DNA from: Actinomycetes bacterium
GTDB lineage: Bacteria; Actinomycetota; Actinomycetes; Propionibacteriales; Nocardioidaceae
Direction of reading: 5' to 3'
Assembly (NCBI GenBank): GCA_023396115.1
Contig: JAEWXC010000036.1
Location: 1 to 64,000, forward strand
Length of the DNA stretch: 64,000 nt
This document shows positions 1 to 9,821 of the stretch, piece after piece; position 1 is the stretch's first letter; every line of letters begins with the position of its first letter. Under the pieces are notes generated by a model that was not told the DNA's origin, made no database searches, and was given only the letters and a program-made list of their open reading frames with translations. Position numbers and translations under genes: made by a program.

Positions 1-98
1 TTCGGTAATCTAACGCACGAGGCGGTCGGTCGCAGGTGCCGTTCCCCTCGTCAGGATGCTGCCGCCCCGGGTGCGCCAGCGGAAGGAGAGACCCGCCG

Positions 99-683
99 AT
101 GACTCCCAGACCGAGCCGACGCGACGAACTGCTCGGCATGGCCTCGATGCTCTTCGCGACCCGTGGCTACTCCCACACCACCGTGCGTGACATCGCCGAC
201 GAGGCGGGCATCCTCTCCGGGAGCCTCTACCACCACTTCGACTCCAAGGAAGCGATGCTCCGGGAGATCCTCGAGCAGTTCCTGGGTGGGCTGCTCTCGG
301 GGTACGAAGAGGTCACGAACTCGGCCGGCAGCCCCCGCGAACAGCTCGACGAGCTGGTCCGGGTCTCCTTCGCCACCATCCACGACCAGCCGTGGGCGGT
401 CGCGCTGTACCAGAACGAGGTGGCCCTGACCGAGCGGCTGCCCGGCTTCGACTTCGTCCTGGAGCGCAGCCGCACCGTCGAGGCGCTGTGGTTGCAGGTG
501 CTGACCGCGGGCGTCGAGTCCGGCGACTTCCGCGCGGACCTGGACCCCGGGCTGGTCTACCGGTTCGTCCGGGACACGGTCTGGTCCTCGGTGCGCTGGT
601 ACAACCCCGAGGGGCGCCTGCAGCACGAGGCCGTCGCCGACCAGTACCTGACGATGCTGCACGGCGGACTGCTGGCGAGCTGA
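99..683 (+). CDS. kstR2: TetR-family repressor KstR2 (steroid C/D-ring regulon)
   Basis: This 194-residue protein is a TetR-family repressor. The helix-turn-helix lies at about residues 27-47 (TTVRDIADEAG, then SGSLYHHF), and the rest is an all-helical ligand domain. The stretch ILSGSLYHHFDSKE and the C-terminal LVYRFVRDTVWSSVRWY closely match what I recall of mycobacterial KstR2, which derepresses HIP (steroid rings C and D) catabolism on binding HIP-CoA. I chose the ATG at 99 over an earlier one at 36 because an AGGAG-type ribosome site ends about 9 nt upstream and the family begins here. Target-like genes (fadE30-33, ipdF, fadA6) lie 17-25 kb downstream and carry a matching operator. No such palindrome is visible in the 98 bases before this gene. 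Identification is strong; the ligand is inferred from the family. Confidence 0.88.
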   Translation: MTPRPSRRDELLGMASMLFATRGYSHTTVRDIADEAGILSGSLYHHFDSKEAMLREILEQFLGGLLSGYEEVTNSAGSPREQLDELVRVSFATIHDQPWAVALYQNEVALTERLPGFDFVLERSRTVEALWLQVLTAGVESGDFRADLDPGLVYRFVRDTVWSSVRWYNPEGRLQHEAVADQYLTMLHGGLLAS

Positions 684-782
684 GAAAAGTCGCCGCGCCG
701 GACAACCGGCGAGCCGGCGTGGCCGTATCCCCGGGCGAGAAGGCGGTGGCAGGACGTCCCCGCCGGGACCGAGGAGGACGAC

Positions 783-1733
783 ATGGACCTGCGCGAACAG
801 CTGGACCGGGCGGTGGGGGAGCCGACGACGCCGGGCGTGCCGGTGGAGCCGTTGCTGGTGGCCGGGCGGCGCGTGGTGCGCCGTCGTCGAGCGGTGGCCG
901 CGGGCGGCACCATGGCGGCCGTCGGTCTGGTCGGGCTGCTGGCCAGTCAGGTGGTCACCGGGACCGACCCCGACCCGGCTCCCGCCGGTCCCGCGGCGGT
1001 GCAGGTCGACTCCTGCGACGGTGTTCCTGCGCTGCCCGGCCTGGAGGTCGTCGGCGCCGGTGAGCTGTGCGTCTCCCCGGAGCTGGAGGTCGCCGACCGG
1101 GTCGACCACCCGGTCCCCGGGCGGGCGTCGGTGGCGCTGCAGCTGACCGACGCCGACGGCAACGGTCAGAACGTGCTGGTCGTCTTCGGTGACCGGGGCC
1201 TGCCCGACTCGATGGCGCTGCCGGTGCACGACCCCGCCAGCACCCCTGACCCCGAGCCGCTGGACACCTGGGTGGACACCGCGCTGACCGAGCGGGACCG
1301 CCTCGGTTGGGCCGAGCGCGACCCCTCGGTGGTGCCGGTCGGCGGTGACCGGGCCGCGTGTGCCGACGTGTGGGCGCCGGGCAGCGAGGCCTCGTCGGGG
1401 CGGCGCAGGGCCACCGCGTGGTGGACCGAGGACGGGACGCTGTGCCTGAACCCCGACTGGCGGGTGGTCGAGCAGATCGACTCCCCGGTGGCGGACACCC
1501 GCTCGCACGCCTTCACCCTGGTCGACCCCCGGGGTCGGGTGGCCCAGTCGCTGATGGTGTGGCGGCCCGGCGACGGGGAGCAGGGAGGGTTGGAGATCGA
1601 GCGGGGCCAGGCCACGTTGACCCCCAACCTCGCGTTCTGGGTGGCCACGACCATCGAGCACAACCCGCCGTGGCAGCAGGGGCCGGGCCTGGCCGGTGGC
1701 GTCGACCAGCAGGACGGGGAGGGACAGGGATGA
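783..1733 (+). CDS. Membrane-anchored protein coupled to a SigE-family sigma factor
   Basis: This 316-residue protein has a short cytoplasmic N-terminus, one hydrophobic segment at about residues 40-60 following an arginine cluster (RRVVRRRR), and a large presumably extracytoplasmic region with paired Cys residues (SCDGV, ELCVS, ACADV, LCLNP). A GAGGAGG-like ribosome site precedes the ATG. Its TGA overlaps the ATG of the next gene in an ATGA junction, so the two are translationally coupled. I recognise no named domain. Its position before an ECF sigma gene, and its topology, suggest a sensor or anti-sigma-like partner, but no zinc-binding anti-sigma motif (HxxxCxxC) is visible, so this role is only an inference. 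Confidence 0.75.
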   Translation: MDLREQLDRAVGEPTTPGVPVEPLLVAGRRVVRRRRAVAAGGTMAAVGLVGLLASQVVTGTDPDPAPAGPAAVQVDSCDGVPALPGLEVVGAGELCVSPELEVADRVDHPVPGRASVALQLTDADGNGQNVLVVFGDRGLPDSMALPVHDPASTPDPEPLDTWVDTALTERDRLGWAERDPSVVPVGGDRAACADVWAPGSEASSGRRRATAWWTEDGTLCLNPDWRVVEQIDSPVADTRSHAFTLVDPRGRVAQSLMVWRPGDGEQGGLEIERGQATLTPNLAFWVATTIEHNPPWQQGPGLAGGVDQQDGEGQG

Positions 1734-2224
1734 GGAAGTCGCTGGAGGCCTCCTACGTCGCCTACGTCGAGGCCCGGCAGCCGTACCTCCGGCGGATCGC
1801 GCACGCCCTGTGCGGCGACTGGCACCGCGCCGACGACCTGCTCCAGACCGCCCTGGTCAAGCTCTACGTGGCCTGGCCACGGGTGCGCCGCGACGGTCGG
1901 GAGGACGCCTACGTCCGCCAGATCATGGTGCGCAGCAACATCGACGAGCTCCGGCGCGGCTGGTCCGGGGAGCGGGTGGACTCCGCGGTGGCCCACGCCG
2001 ACCGGGCGGCCCCGGAGCAGCCCGGCCCCGAGGAACGCGACGAGCTCTTCACCGCCCTGCAGCAGCTCCCGCAGATGCAGCGCAAGGTGGTCGTGCTGCG
2101 GCACTGGCTGGACCTGTCGGTGACCGAGACCGCCACCGAGCTCGGCATCTCCGAGGGCACCGTCAAGTCCCACTCCTCGCGCGCCGTGGCGGCACTGGAG
2201 CGGGTCCTGGCCGGGACGTCCTGA
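1730..2224 (+). CDS. SigE-family ECF RNA polymerase sigma factor
   Basis: A 164-residue two-domain sigma factor. Region 2 runs from about residue 20 to 60 (RRIAHALCGDWHRADDLLQTALVKLY, with the Trp/Pro-rich AWPRV following), and region 4 is at about 105-155 (LPQMQRKVVVLRHWLDLS, then TATELGISEGTVKSHSSRA, the DNA-binding helices). Length and sequence fit the actinobacterial SigE-family ECF group. It starts within the last codons of the upstream membrane-protein gene (ATGA overlap), so the pair is one operon. A decayed paralogue of its region 4 follows about 90 bp downstream. Its target promoters cannot be read from the window. Confidence 0.9.
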   Translation: MRKSLEASYVAYVEARQPYLRRIAHALCGDWHRADDLLQTALVKLYVAWPRVRRDGREDAYVRQIMVRSNIDELRRGWSGERVDSAVAHADRAAPEQPGPEERDELFTALQQLPQMQRKVVVLRHWLDLSVTETATELGISEGTVKSHSSRAVAALERVLAGTS

Positions 2225-2299
2225 GAACTTCTCCGGTGGCGTGACAACCTGGGCACCGGTCCGTTCCGTGTGGTGGGCAATACGGCGCCGTGCCGTCGG

Positions 2300-2442
2300 G
2301 ACCGTGGTGATGCCACCTGCTCGACCTGTCAGCGGCCGAGACCGCCGGCGAGCTCGGCGTCGGCGAGGGCACGATCGAGTCGCACGCCTCGCGGGGGATC
2401 AGCGCGCTGCGCGCCCACGTGGTCGAGGTCTGGCGTCCAGGT
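2300..2442 (+). pseudogene. Decayed region-4 fragment of a second SigE-family sigma factor
   Basis: Reading frame 1 from 2314 encodes HLLDLSAAETAGELG then VGEGTIESHASRGISALRAHV, aligning residue by residue with region 4 of the sigma factor just upstream (HWLDLSVTETATELG, ISEGTVKSHSSRA). The frame has a TGA at 2308-2310 directly before it. The preceding frame (RRAVGTVVM) would continue the alignment if two bases (CG of an Arg codon) were restored, so this looks like a frameshifted remnant with regions 2 and 3 lost. It ends against the 3' end of the minus-strand MocR gene. It could be a duplication or the stump of a neighbouring sigma gene. The alignment is direct; the history is inferred. Confidence 0.7.
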
Positions 2443-2454
2443 CCAGCGCGCGGG

Positions 2455-3816
2455 TCAGCGGGGCTCCAGCTCCGCGGCCGTGGCGATCGCGTCGGCCACC
2501 AGGGCGACGTCGGCCGGGCGGACCATCCCACCGGTGACCCGGATCCGCTGCTCGGCCCCCTGGGCGGCGGTGGTCGGGAAGAACGGTGAACCGGCCGCGG
2601 CCCGGATGTCGGAAGCGGCCAGGTGCAGCAGCGCCTCGCGCTCGTCCCGCACCCCGACCCACAGGTTGATCCCGTCCGGGATCGTGCCCCGCTCCAGCAG
2701 GTGCACGCCGCGTTCGGCCAGCGCCGTGACCAAGGTGCGCTGTCGGGCGTGGTACTGCCGACGGGCCTCGGCGACCTCGTCCATCGAGCGTGCCGCCCCC
2801 AGCAGGTCCAGCAGGATGTGCTGGATCATCCGCGAGGTCCAGCCGGGCCCGAGCATCCGGCGCGCCACCAGCGGTTCCAGCAGTTCCGCCGGACCACCCA
2901 GCGCGGCGATCCGCAGGTCCGGACCGTGCGACTTGGAGAACGAGCGCACGTGCAGCACCCTCTCGGGCAGGTGGGTGCCCAGCGAGACCTGCGGGGAGGT
3001 GCTGATCGGGCCCGAGTGGTCGTCCTCGACCACCCACGGCACCCCGCCGGGTGCGCGGCGCAGCACCGCGGCCAGCTCGACGGCCCGCTCGGCGGTCATC
3101 GAGATGCCGGTCGGGTTGTGCGCGCGCGGTTGCAGCACCAGCACCGCCGGGCGGGTGCGCAGCGCGGCCCGCAGCTGGGCCGGCACGATGCCGGCGTGGT
3201 CCATGCCGACCGGGACCAGCTCGCCACCCAACGACTCGACCAGGTCGAAGAACGGCGGGAACGAGGGCGACTCCACCACCACCCGGTCGCCGTAGGAGAC
3301 GGTCTGCTCCAGGCACCGGGCCACCGCGTCGGTGGCGCCGTCGACCACGGTCAGCATCTCGGGCGGGTACGGCCAGGCCCGGGACAGGGCCTCGCGCAGC
3401 TCCGGCAGCACCGGTTCGGCCTGGTAGGTGGTGGTCGCGTCCAGCGCGGAGGCACGACCCAGCGCCGGGCCCAGCGAGGGCAGCAGCGTCGCGTCCGGGA
3501 TGCCGCGGGAGAGGTCGAGTCGCAGGTCGCTGGGTTCGGCCCCCAGCATCCCCCGCTGCCGGGGTGAGAGCCAGCCGCGCGGGGTCTCGGCGACGTAGCT
3601 GCCGGCCCGCCCGCGCGAGACCACCAGGCCGGTGCGGCGCAGGGCCTGCCAGGCCGCGCTGACCGTCGCCGGGCTGACCCCGAGGGCACCCGCGACGTCG
3701 CGCACGGTGGGCATCCGGTCGCCGGGTTGCAGGGTGCCCGAACTGATCGCCCGGGCGAACGACGCGGCGATGCCCTGGGGGGTCCGGTCCGCCTCCGCCG
3801 AGAGGTCAACGCCCAC
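2455..3816 (-). CDS. MocR/GntR-family PLP-dependent transcriptional regulator
   Basis: About 453 residues: an N-terminal winged helix of the GntR type (IAASFARAISSGTLQPGDRM, then VRDVAGALGVSPATVSAAWQAL) fused to an aminotransferase class I-like domain (PRAHNPTGIS; the PLP-lysine region is VRSFSKSHGPDLR). This is the classic MocR architecture, in which the aminotransferase fold senses a PLP adduct. It is divergent from the pyrimidine/hydantoin operon with 129 bp between, so it is probably that operon's regulator. An N-terminal start codon is not obvious: I took the GTG at 3816. A TTG at 3828 would add four residues. A much longer open frame upstream is antisense to the catabolic genes and is spurious. 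Confidence 0.88.
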   Translation of the reverse strand: MGVDLSAEADRTPQGIAASFARAISSGTLQPGDRMPTVRDVAGALGVSPATVSAAWQALRRTGLVVSRGRAGSYVAETPRGWLSPRQRGMLGAEPSDLRLDLSRGIPDATLLPSLGPALGRASALDATTTYQAEPVLPELREALSRAWPYPPEMLTVVDGATDAVARCLEQTVSYGDRVVVESPSFPPFFDLVESLGGELVPVGMDHAGIVPAQLRAALRTRPAVLVLQPRAHNPTGISMTAERAVELAAVLRRAPGGVPWVVEDDHSGPISTSPQVSLGTHLPERVLHVRSFSKSHGPDLRIAALGGPAELLEPLVARRMLGPGWTSRMIQHILLDLLGAARSMDEVAEARRQYHARQRTLVTALAERGVHLLERGTIPDGINLWVGVRDEREALLHLAASDIRAAAGSPFFPTTAAQGAEQRIRVTGGMVRPADVALVADAIATAAELEPR

Positions 3817-3819
3817 GAG

Positions 3820-3830
3820 ATTTGTCAAAT
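3820..3830. promoter_or_regulatory. Operator-like palindrome at the MocR gene start
   Basis: ATTTGTCAAAT is a perfect odd palindrome (arms ATTTG/CAAAT). On the minus strand it contains a TTGACA hexamer and it lies only a few bases before the proposed GTG start of the MocR-type regulator. It could be an autoregulatory operator. If the real start is the TTG at 3828, it would overlap coding sequence. Confidence 0.35.
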
Positions 3831-3856
3831 CCGGCCCTTCCCATGCTGTTGACGGG

Positions 3857-3866
3857 AGGTTAACCT
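3857..3866. promoter_or_regulatory. AGGTTAACCT palindrome in the divergent pyd promoter region
   Basis: A perfect 10-bp palindrome in the 129-bp gap between the MocR regulator and the first catabolic gene. The surrounding 60 bases are noticeably more AT-rich than the genes, as expected for a promoter. MocR regulators often bind paired sites between divergent genes, so this is a candidate site, by inference. Confidence 0.35.
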
Positions 3867-3945
3867 GCCGAAACGCACGCGAAATGTTCAATCTCAAGAA
3901 TAACGATCCAAGGCGGAGCAGCACACCCACCAGCCAGGAGGCGGA

Positions 3946-4794
3946 ATGACCATCGTCAGGGCGGCGATCACGCAGACCACGTGGACCGGCGACAAGGAGT
4001 CCATGCTCGACAAGCACGAGCAGTTCGCGCGGGACGCGCGGGAGCAGGGCGCGCAGATCATCTGCTTCCAGGAACTCTTCTACGGGCCGTACTTCGGCAT
4101 CACCCAGGACCAGAAGTACTACCGCTTCGCCGAGCCCGTCGACGGGCCGATCGTCACCCGCTTCGCCGCGCTGGCCAAGGAGCTCGGCATGGTGATGATC
4201 CTGCCGATCTACGAGGAGGAGCAGACCGGCGTCTACTACAACACCTGTGTGGTCGTCGACGCCGACGGCACCGTGCTCGGCTCCTACCGCAAGCACCACA
4301 TCCCGCACCTGGACCGGTTCTGGGAGAAGTTCTACTTCCGCCCCGGCAACATCGGCTACCCGGTCTTCGACACCGCGGTCGGCAAGGTCGGCACCTACAT
4401 CTGCTACGACCGCCACTTCCCCGAGGGATGGCGCGAGCTCGGCCTCAACGGTGCCCACATGGTCTTCAACCCCAACGCCACCAAGCCGGGGCTGAGCAAC
4501 CGGCTGTGGGAGGTCGAGGGGCCGTGCGCCGCGGTGGCCAACGGCTACTTCGTGCTCCAGCCCAACCGGGTCGGTCGCGAGGACAACGAGTACGGCGACC
4601 TGGCCGTCGACTTCTACGGCACCAGCCAGGTCATCGACCCCCGCGGCAACTTCGTCGGCGAGCGCGGCTCGGGCAGCGACGAGGAGATCCTGATCCGCGA
4701 CCTCGACATGGACATGGTCCAGCAGATGCGCGACGACTGGCAGTTCTACCGGGACCGCCGGCCCGACTCCTACACCGAGATCGCGAAGCCCTGA
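3946..4794 (+). CDS. Nitrilase-superfamily beta-ureidopropionase (N-carbamoyl-beta-alanine amidohydrolase)
   Basis: A 282-residue cytosolic carbon-nitrogen hydrolase. The Glu-Lys-Cys triad is readable at E43 (CFQELFYG), K116 (SYRKHHIP) and C153 (ICYDRHFPEG). An extended, aromatic-rich entrance (GPYFGI) and the loop FWEKFYFRPG resemble beta-ureidopropionases, which hydrolyse N-carbamoyl-beta-alanine to beta-alanine, CO2 and ammonia. An AGGAGG ribosome site sits about 7 nt before the ATG. It is first in an operon with dihydropyrimidinase, whose product is its expected substrate. A broader N-carbamoyl amino acid specificity is possible. Confidence 0.88.
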   Translation: MTIVRAAITQTTWTGDKESMLDKHEQFARDAREQGAQIICFQELFYGPYFGITQDQKYYRFAEPVDGPIVTRFAALAKELGMVMILPIYEEEQTGVYYNTCVVVDADGTVLGSYRKHHIPHLDRFWEKFYFRPGNIGYPVFDTAVGKVGTYICYDRHFPEGWRELGLNGAHMVFNPNATKPGLSNRLWEVEGPCAAVANGYFVLQPNRVGREDNEYGDLAVDFYGTSQVIDPRGNFVGERGSGSDEEILIRDLDMDMVQQMRDDWQFYRDRRPDSYTEIAKP

Positions 4795-4810
4795 CCCGGG
4801 AGGAGACGAG

Positions 4811-6229
<1,419 letters not shown>

Positions 6230-6259
6230 CCAGCAGCACCTGACGAGAGGAGCCGAGTC

Positions 6260-7288
6260 GTGGACTTCGGTGTCGTGATGCAGACCAACCCGCCGGCCGC
6301 CCGCACCGTGGCGATGGCGAAGACCGCCGAGGAGTACGGGTTCGACTACTTCTGGACCTTCGACTCGCACCTGCTGTGGCAGGAGCCGTACGTCATCTAC
6401 AGCCGGATCCTGGCCGAGACCGACCGGATCGTGGTCGGCCCGATGGTCACCAACCCCGCCACCCGCGACTGGACCGTCACCGCGTCGGTCTACGCGACGC
6501 TCAACGAGATGTACGGCAACCGCACCGTGTGCGGGATCGGGCGCGGTGACTCCGCGGTCCGCACCCTCAACGGCAAGCCGTGCACGCTCAAGGAGGTCCG
6601 CGAGGCCACCCACGTGATCCGGGAGCTGGCCAGCTGCCGGTCGGTGGAGCTGAACGGCTCCACCATCCAGTTCCCCTGGGCCCGGCACTCGAGCCTGGAG
6701 GTCTGGATCGCCGCCTACGGCCCGATGGCGCTCAAGGCCGCCGGGGAGGCCGGGGACGGGTTCATCCTGCAGCTGGCCGACGTCGAGGTCGCGGAGTGGA
6801 TGATCGGGCAGGTCCGGGACGCCGCCACCAAGGCCGGCCGGGACGCCGACAAGCTGCAGTTCTGCGTCGCGGCGCCGTTCTACATCGGCGAGGACACCCC
6901 CGAGTCGAAGGCCCACCAGATCGACCAGTGCCGCTGGTTCGGTGGCATGGTCGGCAACCACATCGCCGACATCGTCCACAAGTACGGCGACACCGGCGTC
7001 ATCCCGCAGGTGCTGGTCGACTACATCCGCGGCCGCACCGACTACGACTACAACGAGCACGGCCAGGCCTCCAACACCCACACCGACTTCGTCCCCGACG
7101 AGATCGTGGAGCGGTTCTGCCTGCTCGGCACCGCCGAGGACCACGTCGCCAAGCTCGAGCGGCTCAAGGCGATCGGGGTCACCCAGTTCGCCGGCTACCT
7201 CCAGCACGACAACAAGGAGGAGACGATGCGGGTCTACGGCGAGACGGTCATCCCGGCGGTCCGCGAGCGCGTGGTCGCGAAGGCGTGA
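6260..7288 (+). CDS. LLM-class flavin/F420-dependent oxidoreductase
   Basis: A 342-residue luciferase-like TIM-barrel oxidoreductase (MAKTAEEYGFDYFWTFDSH; GIGRGDSA; EAGDGFILQLAD). The Gly-rich GIGRGDSAVR region and acidic C-terminus look like F420-type members; I recall a subfamily (CPS_4043 type) typically found beside dihydropyrimidinase. GTG start at 6260 with GAGAGGAG upstream. Because the locus lacks a classical dihydropyrimidine dehydrogenase, this enzyme might prepare the substrate for ring opening, but RutA-like ring-opening chemistry is not supported: no rutB-F homologues are nearby. The precise reaction is unknown. Confidence 0.85.
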   Translation: MDFGVVMQTNPPAARTVAMAKTAEEYGFDYFWTFDSHLLWQEPYVIYSRILAETDRIVVGPMVTNPATRDWTVTASVYATLNEMYGNRTVCGIGRGDSAVRTLNGKPCTLKEVREATHVIRELASCRSVELNGSTIQFPWARHSSLEVWIAAYGPMALKAAGEAGDGFILQLADVEVAEWMIGQVRDAATKAGRDADKLQFCVAAPFYIGEDTPESKAHQIDQCRWFGGMVGNHIADIVHKYGDTGVIPQVLVDYIRGRTDYDYNEHGQASNTHTDFVPDEIVERFCLLGTAEDHVAKLERLKAIGVTQFAGYLQHDNKEETMRVYGETVIPAVRERVVAKA

Positions 7289-8148
7289 GGCACCTCGAAC
7301 GCCTGCGGGCGGTCGGGTTCGGGGCCCTCGGGGTCCTGGTCCTGGTCGTGCTGTGGGACCTCTACACCGCCTTCGGGCCGACCGACGGGGTGAGCGTGGG
7401 CGACACGCTGGTGCTGCCCCGGTCCAACCAGTTCATGCCGCACTCGTGGGAGATCGTCCAGCGCCTCGGTGAGCCGCTGCGCACCGGTGCCGACGACACC
7501 GTGATGGGCGCGGTGTGGGACGCCAGCATGTTCACCCTCTCCCTGGCCGGCCAGGGCTTCCTGCTCGGGGTCGTGGTCGGCCTGGTCCTGGCGGTGCTGA
7601 TGACCCGGCTGCGGGTCGCCGAGCAGGGCCTGCTGCCCTGGATCGTGCTCAGCCAGACCGTGCCGCTGATCGCGCTGGCGCCGCTGGTCAACCGGATCGG
7701 CAGTCAGTTCGGGGACGGGTGGACCAAGGAGAACTCGGTCGTCCTGATCGCCTCCTACCTGGCCTTCTTCGCGGTCGCGGTCGGTGCCCTGCGGGGCTTC
7801 AAGTCCCCGCAGAGCACCCACCTGGAGCTGATGGACGCCTACGGCGCCGGGTGGTGGCGCACGTTCTTCACCCTCCGGGTCCCGGCCAGCGCGCCGTACC
7901 TGCTGCCGGCCCTGCGGCTGGCCGCGGCCAGCGCGGTGATCGGGGCGGTGGTGGCGGAGGTGTCGATGACCCTGAAGGGCGGCATCGGCCGGATGGTCGT
8001 CGACTTCGCCCAGTCCGCCTCCTCCGACCCCGCCAAGGCCTACGCCCCGATCCTCGGCGCGGTGATCGTCGGCCTGGCCGCGGCCGGTGCCGTCGGCCTG
8101 GTCGGCGTCGTCCTCCGTCACTACAAGCTCACAGGAGCCCACGCATGA
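7285..8148 (+). CDS. ABC transporter permease (SsuC/TauC/NMT1 importer type), first subunit
   Basis: A 287-residue inner-membrane permease with about six hydrophobic segments (first at residues 9-28) and the EAA-loop region (LELMDAYGAGWWRTFFTLRVP). GTG start overlaps the stop of the upstream oxidoreductase (GTGA). It is followed immediately by the ATPase gene through an ATGA overlap. The long extracytoplasmic loop near residues 30-70 is unusual for this family. It pairs with a second, clearly different permease (8945-9745), giving a heterodimeric importer presumably for a pyrimidine, hydantoin or related nitrogen source. Confidence 0.88.
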   Translation: MRHLERLRAVGFGALGVLVLVVLWDLYTAFGPTDGVSVGDTLVLPRSNQFMPHSWEIVQRLGEPLRTGADDTVMGAVWDASMFTLSLAGQGFLLGVVVGLVLAVLMTRLRVAEQGLLPWIVLSQTVPLIALAPLVNRIGSQFGDGWTKENSVVLIASYLAFFAVAVGALRGFKSPQSTHLELMDAYGAGWWRTFFTLRVPASAPYLLPALRLAAASAVIGAVVAEVSMTLKGGIGRMVVDFAQSASSDPAKAYAPILGAVIVGLAAAGAVGLVGVVLRHYKLTGAHA

Positions 8149-8948
8149 GCGCCATCGAGGTCACCGGGGTCTCGCGGATCTTTCCGGTCCGTCGCGACAC
8201 CGTCACCGCCCTCACCGACGTCGACCTCACCGTCGCCGAGGGGGAGTTCGTCTCCCTGATCGGGCCCAGCGGCTGCGGCAAGTCGACCCTGATGCGGCTG
8301 GTCGCCGACCTGGACCAGCCCACCTCGGGCAGCATCGAGGTCTTCGGCAAGACCCCGGTCCAGGCCCGCAAGGACCAGGACTACGGGATCGCCTTCCAGC
8401 AGGCCGGGCTGCTGCCGTGGAAGACGGTCGCGGCCAACATCGAGCTGCCGCTGAAGCTGCACGGTGTCGGGGCCGCCGCCCGCCGGGCCCGGTCGGCGGA
8501 GCTGCTGGAGCTGGTCGGGCTCGACGACTTCGGCGACAAGTACCCCGAGCAGCTCTCCGGCGGCATGCAGCAGCGGGTCGCGATCGCCCGCTCGCTGGCC
8601 GAGCAGCCGCGGCTGCTGCTGATGGACGAGCCGTTCGGGGCGCTGGACGAGATCACCCGGGAACGGATGCAGTCGGAGCTGATGCGGATCTGCGCCGAGA
8701 CCGGCGCGGCGGTCCTCTTCGTCACCCACTCGATCCCCGAGGCGGTCTTCCTCTCCGACCGGGTCGTGGTGATGAGCCCGCGGCCGGGCCGGATCGTCGA
8801 CATCGTCGACGCCGGGTCCCTGGGCTCCTCCAGCGACCGCACCGACGCGGTCCGCGAGGACGAGGAGTTCTTCCACACCGTCGCCCGGGTCCGCGAGCTG
8901 CTGCACGGCACCCCGGTGACCGGGGCGCGTGGGGTGGAGAACCGATGA
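8145..8948 (+). CDS. ABC transporter ATP-binding protein (nitrate/sulfonate/thiamin-precursor type)
   Basis: A 267-residue ATPase. Walker A is at about 40-48 (GPSGCGKST), the signature at 137-144 (LSGGMQQR), and Walker B at 157-162 (LLLMDE, then PFGALD). The H-loop is VTHSIPEA. The length and the FQQAGLLPWKTV stretch fit the SsuB/TauB/ThiZ-like group. Both ends overlap the neighbouring permease genes by ATGA, so stoichiometric translation is expected. It powers the importer whose binding protein is encoded at 9822-10985. Confidence 0.94.
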   Translation: MSAIEVTGVSRIFPVRRDTVTALTDVDLTVAEGEFVSLIGPSGCGKSTLMRLVADLDQPTSGSIEVFGKTPVQARKDQDYGIAFQQAGLLPWKTVAANIELPLKLHGVGAAARRARSAELLELVGLDDFGDKYPEQLSGGMQQRVAIARSLAEQPRLLLMDEPFGALDEITRERMQSELMRICAETGAAVLFVTHSIPEAVFLSDRVVVMSPRPGRIVDIVDAGSLGSSSDRTDAVREDEEFFHTVARVRELLHGTPVTGARGVENR

Positions 8949-9745
8949 GCCTGACCTCCACCACCCCGGTCCGGGTCAACTGGCGTGCCCTGCGGGTGGC
9001 GCCGGTGCTGGCCCCGCTGGTGGTCGGGGTGGTGCTGCTGGGGCTGTGGGAGTGGGCGGTGGGCCACTTCGACGTGCAGCCGTTCGTGCTCCCGGCGCCG
9101 AGCCTGATCGCGGAGAAGGTCACCGGCACCCCGGACGTCATCTGGGACGCCTCGGTCTTCACCGGCACCAACGCGCTGCTCGGGCTCGCCCTGGGCGCCG
9201 TGCTGGGGGTGCTGGCCGCAGTGGTGGCCAGCCTGGCCAAGCCCCTGGAGCTGATGGCCTCGCCGGTGGTGCTGATCGCCTCGGTGATCCCGATCGTGTC
9301 GCTGGCGCCGATCTTCTACACCTGGTTCGGCTCCGGGGTGAACACCGGGCGGGTGATGGTGGCCGCCCTGGCCGCCGGTATCCCGGTGTACCTCAACACG
9401 CTGCGCGGGCTCAGCATGGTCGCGCCGGTGCACACCGAACTGATGACGGCCTACCACGCCTCGGCCTGGCAGCGGGCCACCACCGTCACGCTCCCGACGG
9501 CCCTGCCCTACGTCTTCACCGGCCTGCGGATCGCCTCCTCGTTGGCGGTGATCTCCGCACTGATCGCCGAGTACTTCGGCGGCCCCTCGGGCGGTCTGGG
9601 CAAGGCGATCACCAACTCGGTGGCCTCCTCCAACGCCCCGCTGGCCTGGGCCTACGTCTTCGGCTCGATCGTGCTCGGGCTCGTCTTCTACCTCGTGACG
9701 CTGCTGGTGGAGCTCTGGTTCACCCGGCACCGCACGACCACCTGA
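8945..9745 (+). CDS. ABC transporter permease, second subunit
   Basis: A 266-residue permease with six predicted hydrophobic segments, the N-terminal one at about 20-45 (VAPVLAPLVVGVVLLGLW), and the EAA motif region (HTELMTAYHASAWQRATTVTLP). It belongs to the SsuC/TauC-like family but is clearly different from the first permease, so the importer is likely a heterodimer. It is translationally coupled to the ATPase. About 75 bp separate it from the binding-protein gene, a typical arrangement for the same transcript. Confidence 0.9.
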   Translation: MSLTSTTPVRVNWRALRVAPVLAPLVVGVVLLGLWEWAVGHFDVQPFVLPAPSLIAEKVTGTPDVIWDASVFTGTNALLGLALGAVLGVLAAVVASLAKPLELMASPVVLIASVIPIVSLAPIFYTWFGSGVNTGRVMVAALAAGIPVYLNTLRGLSMVAPVHTELMTAYHASAWQRATTVTLPTALPYVFTGLRIASSLAVISALIAEYFGGPSGGLGKAITNSVASSNAPLAWAYVFGSIVLGLVFYLVTLLVELWFTRHRTTT

Positions 9746-9821
9746 CCCCTCCGCCCAGCGACGTGCGAAGGAGATCTCGGAAACGCTCGGCAGCACCCAC
9801 GACACACCCCGAGGAGAGAAC

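Noticed and set aside
1..98. KstR2 operator before its own gene
   Set aside because: No CAAG-nn-CTTG palindrome in the available 98 bases; it could be beyond the window edge.
51..1661. Long minus-strand open frame opposite kstR2 and the membrane protein
   Set aside because: Arg/His/Gly/Val-rich shadow without recognisable domain, typical for high-GC antisense frames.
6260..7288. RutA-type pyrimidine ring-cleaving monooxygenase
   Set aside because: No rutB-F genes; the protein resembles F420-type LLM enzymes and stands with the reductive-pathway hydrolases.
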